Below the pieces are notes generated by a model, which was not told the origin of the DNA, searched no databases, and saw only the letters and a list, made by a program, of their open reading frames with translations. Shown here one piece after another: positions 7,381-15,944 of a stretch of 64,000 bases of DNA (the stretch's first letter is position 1; each line of letters begins with the position of its first letter). Source of the stretch: Nocardioides scoriae (GTDB lineage: Bacteria; Actinomycetota; Actinomycetes; Propionibacteriales; Nocardioidaceae); contig NZ_LT629757.1 of assembly GCF_900104965.1 (NCBI RefSeq), positions 1,984,001 through 2,048,000 of the forward strand, given 5' to 3'. A program made the translations under genes and the position numbers.

Positions 7381-8811
7381 TCAGCGGAAGCGCTCGGGGT
7401 CGGGCAGCAGCTCGTTCATCGAGCCCGACCGGAAGCCCAGCGGGTCGACCTCCGCCTCGGCGAAGCCGGCCTCGCGGACGACGCCGAGGTGCTCCCCCGC
7501 CGCCTCGACCAGCACCCGGTCGACCTCCACCCGGGCCTGCTGGCCCAGGTCGCGGACCCGGAGGTCGCGCACCACGTGGCCGGCCTCGGTCAGCGCCCGG
7601 CGCAGGTCGGCCTCGGCGCGCTCGACCCGGGCCAGCCGGGCCGGGGTGATCTCGATGCCGTAGGCGACCCGCGAGCTCAGGCACGCCGCCGCCGGCTTGT
7701 CCCAGGTCGGCAGGCCCCAGCGGCGGGAGGCCAGCCGCACCTGCTCCTTGGTCAGGCCGGCGTCGCGCAGCGGGGTCACGGCGCCCCGGTCGGCGGCCGC
7801 CGCGATGCCCGGACGGAACCCGGCGCGGACGTCGTCGGCGTTGGTGCCGGTCGCGACGGCGTCGTACCCCTGCTCGCGCGCCAGCGGGCCCAGCGTCTCC
7901 AGCAGCTCGGCCTTGCAGAACGCGCACCGGTCGCCGGCGTTGGCGCGGTAGCCCTCGCGCTCCATCTCGTGGGTGCGCGGCGTCAGCACCGCCACCCCCA
8001 GCTGCTCGGCGAACTCCTGCGCGGGGCCGCGCTCGGCCATCGGCAGCGAGTCGCTGTACGCCGTCGCGGCGCCCACCCGGTCGGCCCCGAGCGCGCGCAC
8101 GGCCGCGGCCAGCAGGAAGGCGCTGTCGGCTCCCCCGCTGAAGGCCACCAGCAGCCGGTCGTGGCCTCGCAGCTGCTCCTCGAGCGCGGCCAGGCGACGG
8201 TCGAGGACCCAGCCGTCGAGCCAGGCGGGGAAGCCGGTCAGGTCGTCGAGCACGACGTCGGTGCCGGCGGCACGCAGCTCGGCCGCGTCGCAGCCCCCGG
8301 TCAGCACCGACACGCTCGGCACGCCGGCCGCCCGGGCGCCCTCGACGTCGTGGACGTGGTCGCCGACGTAGAGGTGGGCGCCGTGGCGCCGCAGCACCTC
8401 GCCCTTGCCGCCGCCCCAGACCCCGCCCTCGACCAGGTCGACGTCGAGGCCGAGGTGCTCGACGTGCAGCCGGGCGTTGGGGGCGTGCTTGCCCGTCACC
8501 AGCAGCAGCCGGCCGTCGTGGCGACGCACGGCCGCCAGGGCCTCGGCCACGCCCGGCAGCGCGGGGGTGCCGGTCACGGCGACGTCGGGGTAGATCTCGC
8601 GGAACCGGTCGACCGCGGGGCCGATGTCCTCGGCGGGCAGGTGCGGCTCGAGCAGCAGGTCGAGCGGCGGCCCCAGCCGGGTCGACAGCTCCTCGACCGG
8701 GAGCTGCACCCCGAGCTCGTCGCACAGCAGCGTCAGCGTCGAGGCGAACCCCGCGGTGGTGTCGATGAGCGTCATGTCGAGGTCGAACCCGACCACCAGC
8801 TGCTCACCCAT
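7381..8811 (-). CDS. larE: HAD phosphatase fused to LarE-type sulfurtransferase
   Basis: 476 residues, a fusion of two enzymes. Residues 1-~205 are a HAD hydrolase: FDLDMT (D10, D12) is the nucleophile motif, TGKHAPN motif II/III and GDHVHD (150-155) motif IV. Residues ~206-476 are LarE, the ATP pyrophosphatase that thiolates P2CMN to make the nickel-pincer cofactor of lactate racemase-like enzymes: PP-loop SGGADS (225-230), GTNADD, GLPTWDKPAAAC. It has C296, C299 (CAFC) and C377, the three-Cys pattern reported for LarE proteins that bind a [4Fe-4S] cluster instead of sacrificing one Cys. No larA, larB or larC is in the window. ATG 8811 follows TAGCCT by 6 nt. Confidence 0.9.
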   Translation of the reverse strand: MGEQLVVGFDLDMTLIDTTAGFASTLTLLCDELGVQLPVEELSTRLGPPLDLLLEPHLPAEDIGPAVDRFREIYPDVAVTGTPALPGVAEALAAVRRHDGRLLLVTGKHAPNARLHVEHLGLDVDLVEGGVWGGGKGEVLRRHGAHLYVGDHVHDVEGARAAGVPSVSVLTGGCDAAELRAAGTDVVLDDLTGFPAWLDGWVLDRRLAALEEQLRGHDRLLVAFSGGADSAFLLAAAVRALGADRVGAATAYSDSLPMAERGPAQEFAEQLGVAVLTPRTHEMEREGYRANAGDRCAFCKAELLETLGPLAREQGYDAVATGTNADDVRAGFRPGIAAAADRGAVTPLRDAGLTKEQVRLASRRWGLPTWDKPAAACLSSRVAYGIEITPARLARVERAEADLRRALTEAGHVVRDLRVRDLGQQARVEVDRVLVEAAGEHLGVVREAGFAEAEVDPLGFRSGSMNELLPDPERFR

Positions 8812-8817
8812 GGCTCC

Positions 8818-8823
8818 AGGCTA
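8818..8823 (-). promoter_or_regulatory. -10 box TAGCCT for the HAD-LarE gene
   Basis: On the minus strand TAGCCT is followed by 6 nt and then the ATG at 8811, with no ribosome-binding site, consistent with a leaderless transcript. Confidence 0.5.
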
Positions 8824-8888
8824 CGGCGGGTCCCGCCGGCGGCTCCCGACGAGGTCGCCGGAGGTGCGGGGCGACCGGCGGGCGAGGC

Positions 8889-8916
8889 GGGGCGACGGGC
8901 GGGGCGACGGGCGGGG
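8889..8916 (+). other. G-quadruplex-capable G-tract cluster
   Basis: Five runs of 3-4 G (8889-8892, 8897-8899, 8901-8904, 8909-8911, 8913-8916) separated by 1-4 nt, arranged as tandem GGGCGGGGCGAC units. It lies in the 165-bp divergent gap between HAD-LarE and the gene at 8977, about 50 bp upstream of the latter's -10 box. Confidence 0.4.
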
Positions 8917-8964
8917 TTCACCCGCGCGACACGGGGTTCTCAGGTTCCTGGCAGGCAGGCGGCC

Positions 8965-8970
8965 TAGGTT
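8965..8970 (+). promoter_or_regulatory. -10 box TAGGTT for the gene at 8977
   Basis: TAGGTT followed by 6 nt and the GTG start at 8977; no Shine-Dalgarno sequence. Leaderless arrangement. Confidence 0.5.
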
Positions 8971-8976
8971 CGTCAC

Positions 8977-9435
8977 GTGCTGATCACCAACCACGTCCTG
9001 TCCGGCGCCCTGGTGGGGCGCGCGGCGCCCGGTCCGGCCACGGCGCTCCTCGCGGGCGTGGGCTCGCACTTTGCGCTCGACGTGGTGCCCCACTGGGGCG
9101 ACGACTCGATCTTCCTGCAGGTGGCGGTGCCCGACGGCCTGGTGGGCCTGGGCGCGATCGCGTGGGTGTGGCGCACCACCGAGGCGGACGCCCGGGTGCG
9201 GGTCCTGGCCGGGGTGGTCGGCGCGTGCCTGCCCGACCTCGACAAGCCCGGCCGGCTGTTCTTCGGGGCCTCGCCGTTCCCGGCCGCGGTGGACGCCTTC
9301 CACGTGCGGATCCAGCACGAGTCGCCGCGTCGGCTGCCCCAGGAGTTCCTCGTGGCGGCCGCCGGCGTGCTCGCCGTGCGAGGCCTCAGTCGCGCAGCAT
9401 CCCGTCGCGCAGCGCGACGGCCATCGCGGGGCTGA
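8977..9435 (+). CDS. Hypothetical protein resembling membrane-bound metal-dependent hydrolases
   Basis: 152 residues. The N-terminus ITNHVLSGALVG then GVGSHFALDVVPHW places His and Asp residues (NH, SHF.LD..PHW) in the same order as the YdjM/zinc-dependent phospholipase C-like membrane family, where they sit on helices and bind metal. A later CLPDLDKPGRLFF repeats the D-x-D pattern. A basic Arg-rich C-terminus (RAASRRAARRPSR) ends the protein. The start is GTG at 8977, 6 nt after a -10 box. Its 3' end overlaps the convergent epimerase gene by 50 bp. Catalytic activity is unproven. Confidence 0.7.
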   Translation: MLITNHVLSGALVGRAAPGPATALLAGVGSHFALDVVPHWGDDSIFLQVAVPDGLVGLGAIAWVWRTTEADARVRVLAGVVGACLPDLDKPGRLFFGASPFPAAVDAFHVRIQHESPRRLPQEFLVAAAGVLAVRGLSRAASRRAARRPSRG

Positions 9436-10621
9436 GCGGCAGCCGCGGCACGAGCGTCGCGCCCACCGCGTGGTAGATGTCGGGCTTGCCCGGCCAGGTG
9501 ATGCCGCTCGGCCCGTTGGTGGGCGACAGCTCGTGGTGCCAGCTCCCGCGCTCGTGGTCGCGGACGGTGCTGGCGACGTACTCGAACCAGGTGCGGTACC
9601 ACCGGTCGTACGCCGGGTCGCCGGTCGTCGTGTGCAGCGCCGCGGCCGTCGCGATCGCCTCGGCGACCACCCAGTGCATCCGCTCGCGCACCACCGGCCG
9701 GCCGTCCCAGTCGACGGTGTAGACGAAGCCCTCGGCGCCGTCGACCGCCCAGCCCTCGGCCACGGAGGCGTCGAAGAGCGACCGGGCGTGGTCGAGCATC
9801 CAGTCGGGGACCGGCTCCCCCAGCGCGCGCAGCGAGGCCCGCAGGTGCAGCGTCAGCCGGGACCACTCCAGCCAGTGGCCGATGGTGGCGCCGTAGGGGC
9901 GGAACGGGTGGGCCGGCTCGTCGACGTGGTAGTCCAGCTGCGGGGTCCACGAGGCGTCGAAGTGCTCCGGGATCCGCCAGTGGTGGGCCGGGGCGAGGTC
10001 GCGCACGACCCGCTCGGTGATCCGCAGCGCGCGGTCGCGCAGGCCGTCGTCCTCGAGCACGTCGGCGGCCGCGAGCAGCGCCTCGACCGCGTGCATGTTG
10101 GCGTTGACGCCGCGGTAGTCGTCGCACGTGGTCCACGCGGCGTCCCACTCCTCGACGACCATCCCGGCCTCGTCGTCCCAGAAGTGCTCGAGCAGCACCG
10201 CGACCGCCTCGTCGAGCAGCGCGCGGGCGCCAGGGCGTCCGGCGGCCGTCGCGCTGGCGCCGGCGAGCACCACGAAGGCGTGCCCGTAGGCCTCCTTGAC
10301 CCGTGCCTCGGGCCCGTCGGGGCCCACCGCCGGCCACCAGCCCCCGTGGTCGGCGTCGCGCAGCCGCCCCGTGAGTGCGGCGAGGCCGTGGTCGACGAGC
10401 TCGGCGCAGCCGGGCAGGTCGAGCATCAGCCCGAGGCTGTAGGCGTGGGTCATCCGACAGGTGATCCACAGCGCCGCCGGCCGGTCGAGCTCGGGCCGTC
10501 CGTCCTCGTCGAGCCAGGCGAAGCCGCCGTCGGGGTGCACCGACGCCCGCCCGAAGTCGAGCAGGGACTCCGTCTCCTGCTGCAGCACGCGGTGGTGCCG
10601 GGGGTTGCCGAGCCAGGTCAT
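9386..10621 (-). CDS. AGE family epimerase/isomerase
   Basis: 411 residues, an (alpha/alpha)6-barrel sugar epimerase/isomerase. Recognisable family features are the substrate-pocket helices with KEAYGHAFVVLAGA, GVNANMHAVEALLAA, PYGATIGHWLEWSRL and RERMHWVVAEAIATAA, each carrying conserved His/Glu/Arg of the N-acylglucosamine 2-epimerase family (YihS and cellobiose epimerase are relatives). It probably isomerises aldoses such as mannose/fructose. ATG 10621 is used, with TAGGGT 7 nt upstream; GTG 10630 is the other option. It is the last gene of a leftward row of four. Confidence 0.88.
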   Translation of the reverse strand: MTWLGNPRHHRVLQQETESLLDFGRASVHPDGGFAWLDEDGRPELDRPAALWITCRMTHAYSLGLMLDLPGCAELVDHGLAALTGRLRDADHGGWWPAVGPDGPEARVKEAYGHAFVVLAGASATAAGRPGARALLDEAVAVLLEHFWDDEAGMVVEEWDAAWTTCDDYRGVNANMHAVEALLAAADVLEDDGLRDRALRITERVVRDLAPAHHWRIPEHFDASWTPQLDYHVDEPAHPFRPYGATIGHWLEWSRLTLHLRASLRALGEPVPDWMLDHARSLFDASVAEGWAVDGAEGFVYTVDWDGRPVVRERMHWVVAEAIATAAALHTTTGDPAYDRWYRTWFEYVASTVRDHERGSWHHELSPTNGPSGITWPGKPDIYHAVGATLVPRLPLSPAMAVALRDGMLRD

Positions 10622-10663
10622 GGTCTGCACCCTAGGCCGTCGTGGCGTGACGGCCCGAGCCGC

Positions 10664-12316
10664 TCAGCCCAGCCGGGCCACCACCACGTCGTCGAGCACC
10701 CCGAGGGGCAGCGAGCCGGAGTCGAGGACGGCGGAGTGGAAGGCCGGCAGCGAGAAGTCGCTCCCCTGCCGCTCCTCGGCCTCGCGGCGCATCCGCTGGA
10801 TCTCCAGGCGGCCGATCATGTAGCTGCAGGCCTGGCCCGGGGTGACGGCGTAGCGGTCGATCTCGGGGCGCACGACGCCCTCGGCGAGGGGCGAGTTGTC
10901 GACCATGTACTGCACCGCCTGCTCGCGGCTCCAGCCGAGGGCGTGCATCCCGGTGTCGACGACGAGGCGGCACGCGCGCATCGAGTCGGCGGCGTACATC
11001 CCCATCCGGTCGACGGGGCCTGAGTAGAGGCCCATCTCGTCGGCCAGCCGCTCGGTGTAGAGACCCCAGCCCTCGGCGTACGCCGCGTTGTGCAGGTGCT
11101 TGCGGAACTCGGGCACGGTGGTGAGCTCGCCGGCGATCGCGAGCTGCAGGTGGTGGCCGGGGATGCCCTCGTGGAAGGCCATCGCCTCGAGCTCGAAGGT
11201 GCCCCACGCCGAGGGGTCGTCGACGTTGATGAAGAAGGTGCCGCCGCGGCTGCCGTCGGCCGAGGGCGGGAAGTAGAACGCCTTGGCGCCCGACGTCGTG
11301 GCCTGCACGACGCAGCGGGCCTGCGGCAGCGTCTCGAACCACTGCGGCATCGCGTCCCACGCCCGCTGCATCGCGACCTCGGAGGCCTCGACGAGCTGCT
11401 CGCCGTGCTCGAAGTGCAGCGCCGGGTCCGTCCGCATCGCCTCGAAGATGGCGGCGAGGTCGGCGGTGCCGACCACCTCGGGGCCGAGCGCGCGGTACTC
11501 CTCGGCGAGCTGGGCGACCTGCGCCAAGCCGATGTCGTGGATCTCCTGGGCGCTCTTGTCGGTGGTGGTGAAGTAGCGCAGCAGCGCGGCGTACGCCTCG
11601 TCACCACCGGGCAGGTGGGTCAGGCCGACCTGCTCGTCGGGGCGCGCCAGGGGCAGCACCTCGTTGCGCAGCACCGCGCGGTACGCCGCGAGGCCGGGCC
11701 GCACCTCGGTCTCGACGACCTCGCGCAGCCGCGCCTTCCAGCCGTCGACGTCGATGCCGGACGGCGGCGTCGAGGTGAGCAGCAGCGGGTCGTCGGCGAC
11801 CGGGCCGGCGAGGCGGGCGTCGAGCTGGGCCACGGTGTCGGCCACCGCGAAGGCGGCCGGGAGCCGGCCCGAGGCGATGCCCTCGCGCTGGCGCTCGGCG
11901 AGCTCGTGGAGGTGGCGGCCGATGGCGGCGTACTTGCCCACCAGCGCCTCGGCGACCTCGGGCGTCGGCAGCGCCAGCATCGGCGCGATGATCCCCATCG
12001 AGACCTGCAGGCCGAAGATCGGGTCGGCGGCCATCTCGCCGAGGCGGGTCTCCAGCACGTCGGCGCTGGCCCGGGTGTGGGCCAGCAGCACCTCGCGGGT
12101 GAGCACCTCCTGCGGGTCCAGCCCCGCGGGGTCCAGCGCCTCGGCACGGGCCGCGAAGCCGCGCAGCGCCTCGACCTGGGCGTCCTCGTCGGCGCGGGTC
12201 GCGCCCTCGAACTCGCCGGCCCACTCGGTGCGGCCGACGAGGTGCGCCTCGGTCGGGTGGGTGGAGAGGTGGTGCTGCCAGTAGTCCTCGGCCAGGGAGG
12301 TGATGCTGTCGCTCAT
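10664..12316 (-). CDS. DUF885 family protein (putative zinc peptidase)
   Basis: 550 residues, typical for DUF885. The core motif FHEGIPGHHLQL provides HExxxGHH, which resembles a metallopeptidase zinc site with an inserted residue, and YAEGWGLYTERLADEMG supplies the downstream Glu. PGQACSYMIGR near the C-terminus is also conserved. There is no signal peptide, so the protein should be cytoplasmic. Family members are often labelled dipeptidyl-carboxypeptidase-like, but activity is little tested. It starts at ATG 12316, 6 nt after TAGGTT, 16 bp past the stop of the acyl-CoA synthetase gene. Confidence 0.88.
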   Translation of the reverse strand: MSDSITSLAEDYWQHHLSTHPTEAHLVGRTEWAGEFEGATRADEDAQVEALRGFAARAEALDPAGLDPQEVLTREVLLAHTRASADVLETRLGEMAADPIFGLQVSMGIIAPMLALPTPEVAEALVGKYAAIGRHLHELAERQREGIASGRLPAAFAVADTVAQLDARLAGPVADDPLLLTSTPPSGIDVDGWKARLREVVETEVRPGLAAYRAVLRNEVLPLARPDEQVGLTHLPGGDEAYAALLRYFTTTDKSAQEIHDIGLAQVAQLAEEYRALGPEVVGTADLAAIFEAMRTDPALHFEHGEQLVEASEVAMQRAWDAMPQWFETLPQARCVVQATTSGAKAFYFPPSADGSRGGTFFINVDDPSAWGTFELEAMAFHEGIPGHHLQLAIAGELTTVPEFRKHLHNAAYAEGWGLYTERLADEMGLYSGPVDRMGMYAADSMRACRLVVDTGMHALGWSREQAVQYMVDNSPLAEGVVRPEIDRYAVTPGQACSYMIGRLEIQRMRREAEERQGSDFSLPAFHSAVLDSGSLPLGVLDDVVVARLG

Positions 12317-12322
12317 GCGGCC

Positions 12323-12328
12323 AACCTA
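12323..12328 (-). promoter_or_regulatory. -10 box TAGGTT for the DUF885 gene
   Basis: TAGGTT (minus strand), 6-nt gap, ATG 12316. It lies in the 16-bp gap behind the acyl-CoA synthetase gene, so DUF885 may have its own leaderless promoter even inside the gene row. Confidence 0.45.
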
Positions 12329-12332
12329 CGGG

Positions 12333-13988
12333 TCAGCGGCGCTGGTCGGCACCGTGCCCGGCCCCGACGAGCCCGAGCTTCTCGGTGGTCTCCTCGCGCA
12401 TCTGGACCTTGCGGATCTTGCCCGTCACGGTCATCGGGAACTCCTCGACGAGCATCACGTAGCGCGGGATCTTGTAGTGCGCGAGCTTCCCGGTCGCGAA
12501 CGCGCGCACCCCCTCGGTGTCGAGCGGCTGCGCCCCGTCGCGCAGCTTGATCCAGGCGCACAGCTCCTCGCCGTAGCGCTCGTCGGGCACCCCGATGACC
12601 TGCACGTCCTGGACGTCGGGATGGGTGTAGAGGAACTCCTCGATCTCGCGCGGGTAGATGTTCTCCCCGCCGCGGATCACCATGTCCTTGATGCGGCCCA
12701 CGATGTTGAGGTAGCCGTCCTCGCGCATCTCGGCCAGGTCGCCGGTGTGCATCCACCCGTCGGCGTCGACGGCCTCGCGGGTCTTCTCCTCGTCCTCCCA
12801 GTAGCCGAGCATCACCGAGTAGCCCCGGGTGCACAGCTCGCCGGGCGTTCCCCGCTCGACGGTCTCCCCCGTCGCCGGGTCGACCACCCGGAGCTCGACG
12901 TGCGGGTGCACCCGCCCGATCGTGGAGGTACGCCGCTCCAGGTCGTCGTCGTCGCGGGTCTGCGCGGAGACCGGGGACGTCTCGGTCATGCCGTAGGCGA
13001 TCGAGACCTGCTCCATGTGCATGTCCTCGATGCAGCGCTTCATCACCTCGACCGGGCAGATGGACCCGGCCATGCAGCCGGTGCGCAGGCTGGAGAGGTC
13101 GTGCTCGGCGAAGGTCGGGTGGTTCTGCATCGCGATGAACATCGTCGGCACGCCGTACAGCCCCGTGCAGCGCTCGGCCTCGACGCAGCGCAGCGTCGTC
13201 TCGGGGTCGAAGCCGGGGGCCGGGATCACCATCGTGGCGCCGTGGGTGGTGCACCCGAGGTTGCCCATCACCATGCCGAAGCAGTGGTAGAAGGGCACCG
13301 GGATGCAGAGCCGGTCCTCGTGGGTGAAGTTGATCAGCTCGGTGACGAAGAAGCCGTTGTTGAGGATGTTGGTGTGGCTCAGGGTCGCGCCCTTGGGGTA
13401 GCCCGTGGTGCCCGAGGTGTACTGGATGTTGATCGGGTCGCTCGGCGCCAGGGTGGCCATCCGCTGCGCGACCGCGTCGTCGGGCAGGCCCTCCCCCTCG
13501 GCGAGCAGCGCGTCCCAGTCGGGCGTGCCGATGTGGACGACCCGCTCAAGCTGGTGCTCGGCCCCCTGCGCCGCGGTGACCTCCTGGATCATGGCGCGGT
13601 AGTCGCTGGCCTTGAAGCTCTCGGCGCTGATGAGCAACTTCATCCCCGACTGCTGCAGGGCGTAGGAGAACTCGTGGGTGCGGTAGCTCGGGTTGACGTT
13701 GACCAGCACGGCGCCGATCTTGGCCGTGGCGAACTGCGCGATCGTCCACTCCGCGCAGTTGGGCGCCCAGACGCCGACCCGGTCGCCCTTCTCGACGCCG
13801 GCCCCCATGAGGCCGCGACCCAGGGCGTCGACGTCGCGGTCGAGCTCGGCGTAGGTCCAGCGCCGTCCGGTGGCGAACTCCACCAGCGCCTCGTTGTCGC
13901 CGTGCGCCGCGACGGTGCTCTCGAAGCTGGCACCGATGGTCTGGTCGATCAGGGCCGGCGTGGTCTCCCCGGCGGCGTAGGACTCCAT
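12333..13988 (-). CDS. AMP-dependent acyl-CoA synthetase
   Basis: 551 residues, full-length ANL superfamily enzyme that activates a carboxylic acid with ATP and loads it onto CoA. Motifs in order: P-loop [24 protein letters not shown] (A5), the D-G-W-M-H-TGD hinge aspartate (A7), [14 protein letters not shown] (A8) and the catalytic lysine in [13 protein letters not shown] near the C-terminus. Sequence style matches fatty-acyl-CoA ligases of the FadD13/AlkK type, so a medium or long fatty acid is the likely substrate. A 16-bp palindrome sits right behind its -10 box and may be an operator. Confidence 0.92.
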   Translation of the reverse strand: MESYAAGETTPALIDQTIGASFESTVAAHGDNEALVEFATGRRWTYAELDRDVDALGRGLMGAGVEKGDRVGVWAPNCAEWTIAQFATAKIGAVLVNVNPSYRTHEFSYALQQSGMKLLISAESFKASDYRAMIQEVTAAQGAEHQLERVVHIGTPDWDALLAEGEGLPDDAVAQRMATLAPSDPINIQYTSGTTGYPKGATLSHTNILNNGFFVTELINFTHEDRLCIPVPFYHCFGMVMGNLGCTTHGATMVIPAPGFDPETTLRCVEAERCTGLYGVPTMFIAMQNHPTFAEHDLSSLRTGCMAGSICPVEVMKRCIEDMHMEQVSIAYGMTETSPVSAQTRDDDDLERRTSTIGRVHPHVELRVVDPATGETVERGTPGELCTRGYSVMLGYWEDEEKTREAVDADGWMHTGDLAEMREDGYLNIVGRIKDMVIRGGENIYPREIEEFLYTHPDVQDVQVIGVPDERYGEELCAWIKLRDGAQPLDTEGVRAFATGKLAHYKIPRYVMLVEEFPMTVTGKIRKVQMREETTEKLGLVGAGHGADQRR

Positions 13989-13994
13989 GCCCGC

Positions 13995-14000
13995 ACCCTA
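13995..14000 (-). promoter_or_regulatory. -10 box TAGGGT for the acyl-CoA synthetase gene
   Basis: TAGGGT on the minus strand, then 6 nt, then the ATG at 13988. The palindrome 14001-14016 abuts it on the upstream side. Confidence 0.5.
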
Positions 14001-14016
14001 GTCACGCCGGCGTGAC
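14001..14016. promoter_or_regulatory. 16-bp perfect palindrome, candidate operator
   Basis: GTCACGCCGGCGTGAC is an exact palindrome in the 49-bp gap between the nucleoside transporter stop and the acyl-CoA synthetase start. It occupies the -10/-35 spacer of the synthetase promoter, where a dimeric (TetR-like) repressor would block polymerase. It has no loop, so it is a poor terminator. Confidence 0.5.
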
Positions 14017-14037
14017 GTGGACCACACCCGCGCGGTC

Positions 14038-15315
14038 CTAGACCGCGACCACCAGCCCCGCGATCGCGGCGTTGGCCAGGTTGGCCAGCGACCCCGCCAG
14101 CAGCGCCAGCAGCCCGAGGCGCGCCACCTGGGCGCGGCGCTCGGGCACCAGCGAGGAGTAGGTGCCGATCTGGATCGCGATGGAGGCCAGGTTGGCGAAG
14201 CCGGCGAGCGCGAAGGTGACGATCACGACCGTGACCGGGGAGAGCTGGTCGACCTGGGGGCCGAAGTCGGCGTACGCCACGAACTCGTTGAGGATCGTCT
14301 TCTGGCCGATCAAGGACCCCGCCTCGGAGGCCTCGGACCACGGCACCCCCAGCAACCACGCCAGCGGCGAGAGCGCCCCGCCGAGCAGGCCCTGGAAGGT
14401 GAGCCCGTCGGCGCCGACCCAGCCGCCGACCCGCGACAGCGCGGCGTTGGCCATCGCGATCAGGGCCACGAACGCGACCAGAAGGGCGCCGACGGTCACC
14501 GCGATGCGCCCGCCCGCGAGCGCGCCGCGGCCGATGGCGTCGATGACGTTGGCCGACTCCTCGTCGCGCACCGCGCGCACGTCGAACTCCTCCGGCTCCT
14601 CGGGCTCCCCCGGGTCGTGGGGCTCGTCGGGACGCTCGGCCCAGGCGGGCTCGGGGGTGCTGTCGGGCCAGATGATCTTGGCCATGAGCAGGCCCGCGGG
14701 GGCGTTCATCACGGTGGCGGCCAGGAGGTACTCCAGGGGCGCGCCGAGCAGGGAGTAGCCCACCAGCGTCGAGCCCGCGGCCGCCGCGAAGCCCCCGGTC
14801 ATGAGGGCGAACAGCTGCGGCGTCCGGAGCCGGCGCAGGTACGGCGCGACCACCAGCGGCGCCTCGCTCTGGCCCAGGAAGATCACCGTGGCGGCGTACA
14901 TCGACTCCACGCGCGAGACCCCCAGCAGCCACGCGATCGCACCCCCCAGCACGAAGGTGACCCACTGGACCACCCGCAGGTAGAACAGCAGGTAGACCAG
15001 GGCGCCGAGGAAGACGATGACCGGCAGCACCTGGAGCGCGAACACCGGGCTGTCCTCGGGGCCGACGTCGAGCAGCGAGCCGAACACGAAGCGGGTGCCC
15101 TCCTCGGTGAAGCCGACCAGCGCCTCCACCCGTCCCGAGACCCAGCGCAGCGCCGCCTCCCCCGGGCCCCACCGCAGCACCAGCACGGCGAAGGCGACCT
15201 GCAGCGCCAGGGCCGCGCCGACCGTGCGCAGGCTGATGCCGCGCCGGTGGCGCGAGCACGCGACGGCGACCGCCAGCAGCAGTGCCAGACCGAGGAGGCC
15301 CCTGAGCTCACCCAT
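14038..15315 (-). CDS. NupC/CNT family nucleoside transporter
   Basis: 425 residues with about 10 hydrophobic segments. CNT signatures: FVFGSLLD near the first helices, LGQSEAPLVVAPYL (the nucleoside-binding QSEAP loop, with Gln and Glu), and GQKTILNEFVAYADF (KTxxNEFVAY with the sodium/proton-coupling Asn-Glu). A hydrophilic, Glu/Pro-rich insert around the middle (PEPAWAERPDEPHDPGEPEE) is unusual but lies in a loop. It symports nucleosides. ATG 15315 is chosen over an upstream in-frame start because MGELRGLLGLALLL begins the first helix. It leads the leftward gene row. Confidence 0.9.
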   Translation of the reverse strand: MGELRGLLGLALLLAVAVACSRHRRGISLRTVGAALALQVAFAVLVLRWGPGEAALRWVSGRVEALVGFTEEGTRFVFGSLLDVGPEDSPVFALQVLPVIVFLGALVYLLFYLRVVQWVTFVLGGAIAWLLGVSRVESMYAATVIFLGQSEAPLVVAPYLRRLRTPQLFALMTGGFAAAAGSTLVGYSLLGAPLEYLLAATVMNAPAGLLMAKIIWPDSTPEPAWAERPDEPHDPGEPEEPEEFDVRAVRDEESANVIDAIGRGALAGGRIAVTVGALLVAFVALIAMANAALSRVGGWVGADGLTFQGLLGGALSPLAWLLGVPWSEASEAGSLIGQKTILNEFVAYADFGPQVDQLSPVTVVIVTFALAGFANLASIAIQIGTYSSLVPERRAQVARLGLLALLAGSLANLANAAIAGLVVAV

Positions 15316-15431
15316 GCCCCCGCATGCTGCCAGTCCGCGGGCGGGTGCGGGCAACCATCGGCGACCCCCACCGCGTCCATGACACTGGACCCACCGCACC
15401 GGGGCGGTGGCACGACCGGGGAGGAGCCGCG

Positions 15432-15944
15432 GTGGACGTCGAGTTCGAGGCCTTCGTGGACCGCAGCGGGCGACGACTGCTCACCACCGCCGGGCTGCTC
15501 GCGGGCCAGCGGCACGCCGCCGAGGACCTCTACCAGGCCACCCTGCTGGCCACGTGGCGCGCGTGGGCCACGATCCACACCAGCCCCGAGGCGTTCGCGC
15601 GCCGGACGATGGTCACGACGTACGCCTCGTGGTGGCGGCGCCGCTGGCACGGCGAGCAGCCGACCGGGGACCTGCCGGAGGGCGCCGACCCCGCCCGGGA
15701 GGACGACCGCTCCGGGTCGCTGGACCTGCGCGACGCCCTCGACCGGCTCCCCCGCCGCCAGCGCGCGGTGGTGGTGCTGCGGTTCTACGAGGACCTGACC
15801 GAGGCGCAGGTCGCCGAGCTGATGGGCACCACCGTCGGCACCGTGAAGAGCCAGACCCACAAGGCGCTGCGGACGCTGGGTGTCGACCCGGCGCTGACCG
15901 CCGACCGCCAGGGCCGCAGCGACGAGAGGCAGGCACTGCGATGA
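15432..15944 (+). CDS. SigE-family RNA polymerase sigma factor
   Basis: 170 residues, the usual size of actinobacterial SigE-family ECF-type sigma factors. Region 2 (AEDLYQATLLATWRAW with ARRTMVTTYASWWRRR) binds core enzyme and the -10 element. Region 4 (LDLRDALDRLPRRQRAVVVLRFYEDLTEAQVAELMG, TVGTVKSQTHKAL) carries the HTH for the -35. GTG 15432 is set by the ribosome-binding site GGGGAGGAG ending 5-6 nt before it. The following gene overlaps by ATGA and encodes a membrane protein that probably acts as its anti-sigma factor. Confidence 0.92.
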   Translation: MDVEFEAFVDRSGRRLLTTAGLLAGQRHAAEDLYQATLLATWRAWATIHTSPEAFARRTMVTTYASWWRRRWHGEQPTGDLPEGADPAREDDRSGSLDLRDALDRLPRRQRAVVVLRFYEDLTEAQVAELMGTTVGTVKSQTHKALRTLGVDPALTADRQGRSDERQALR

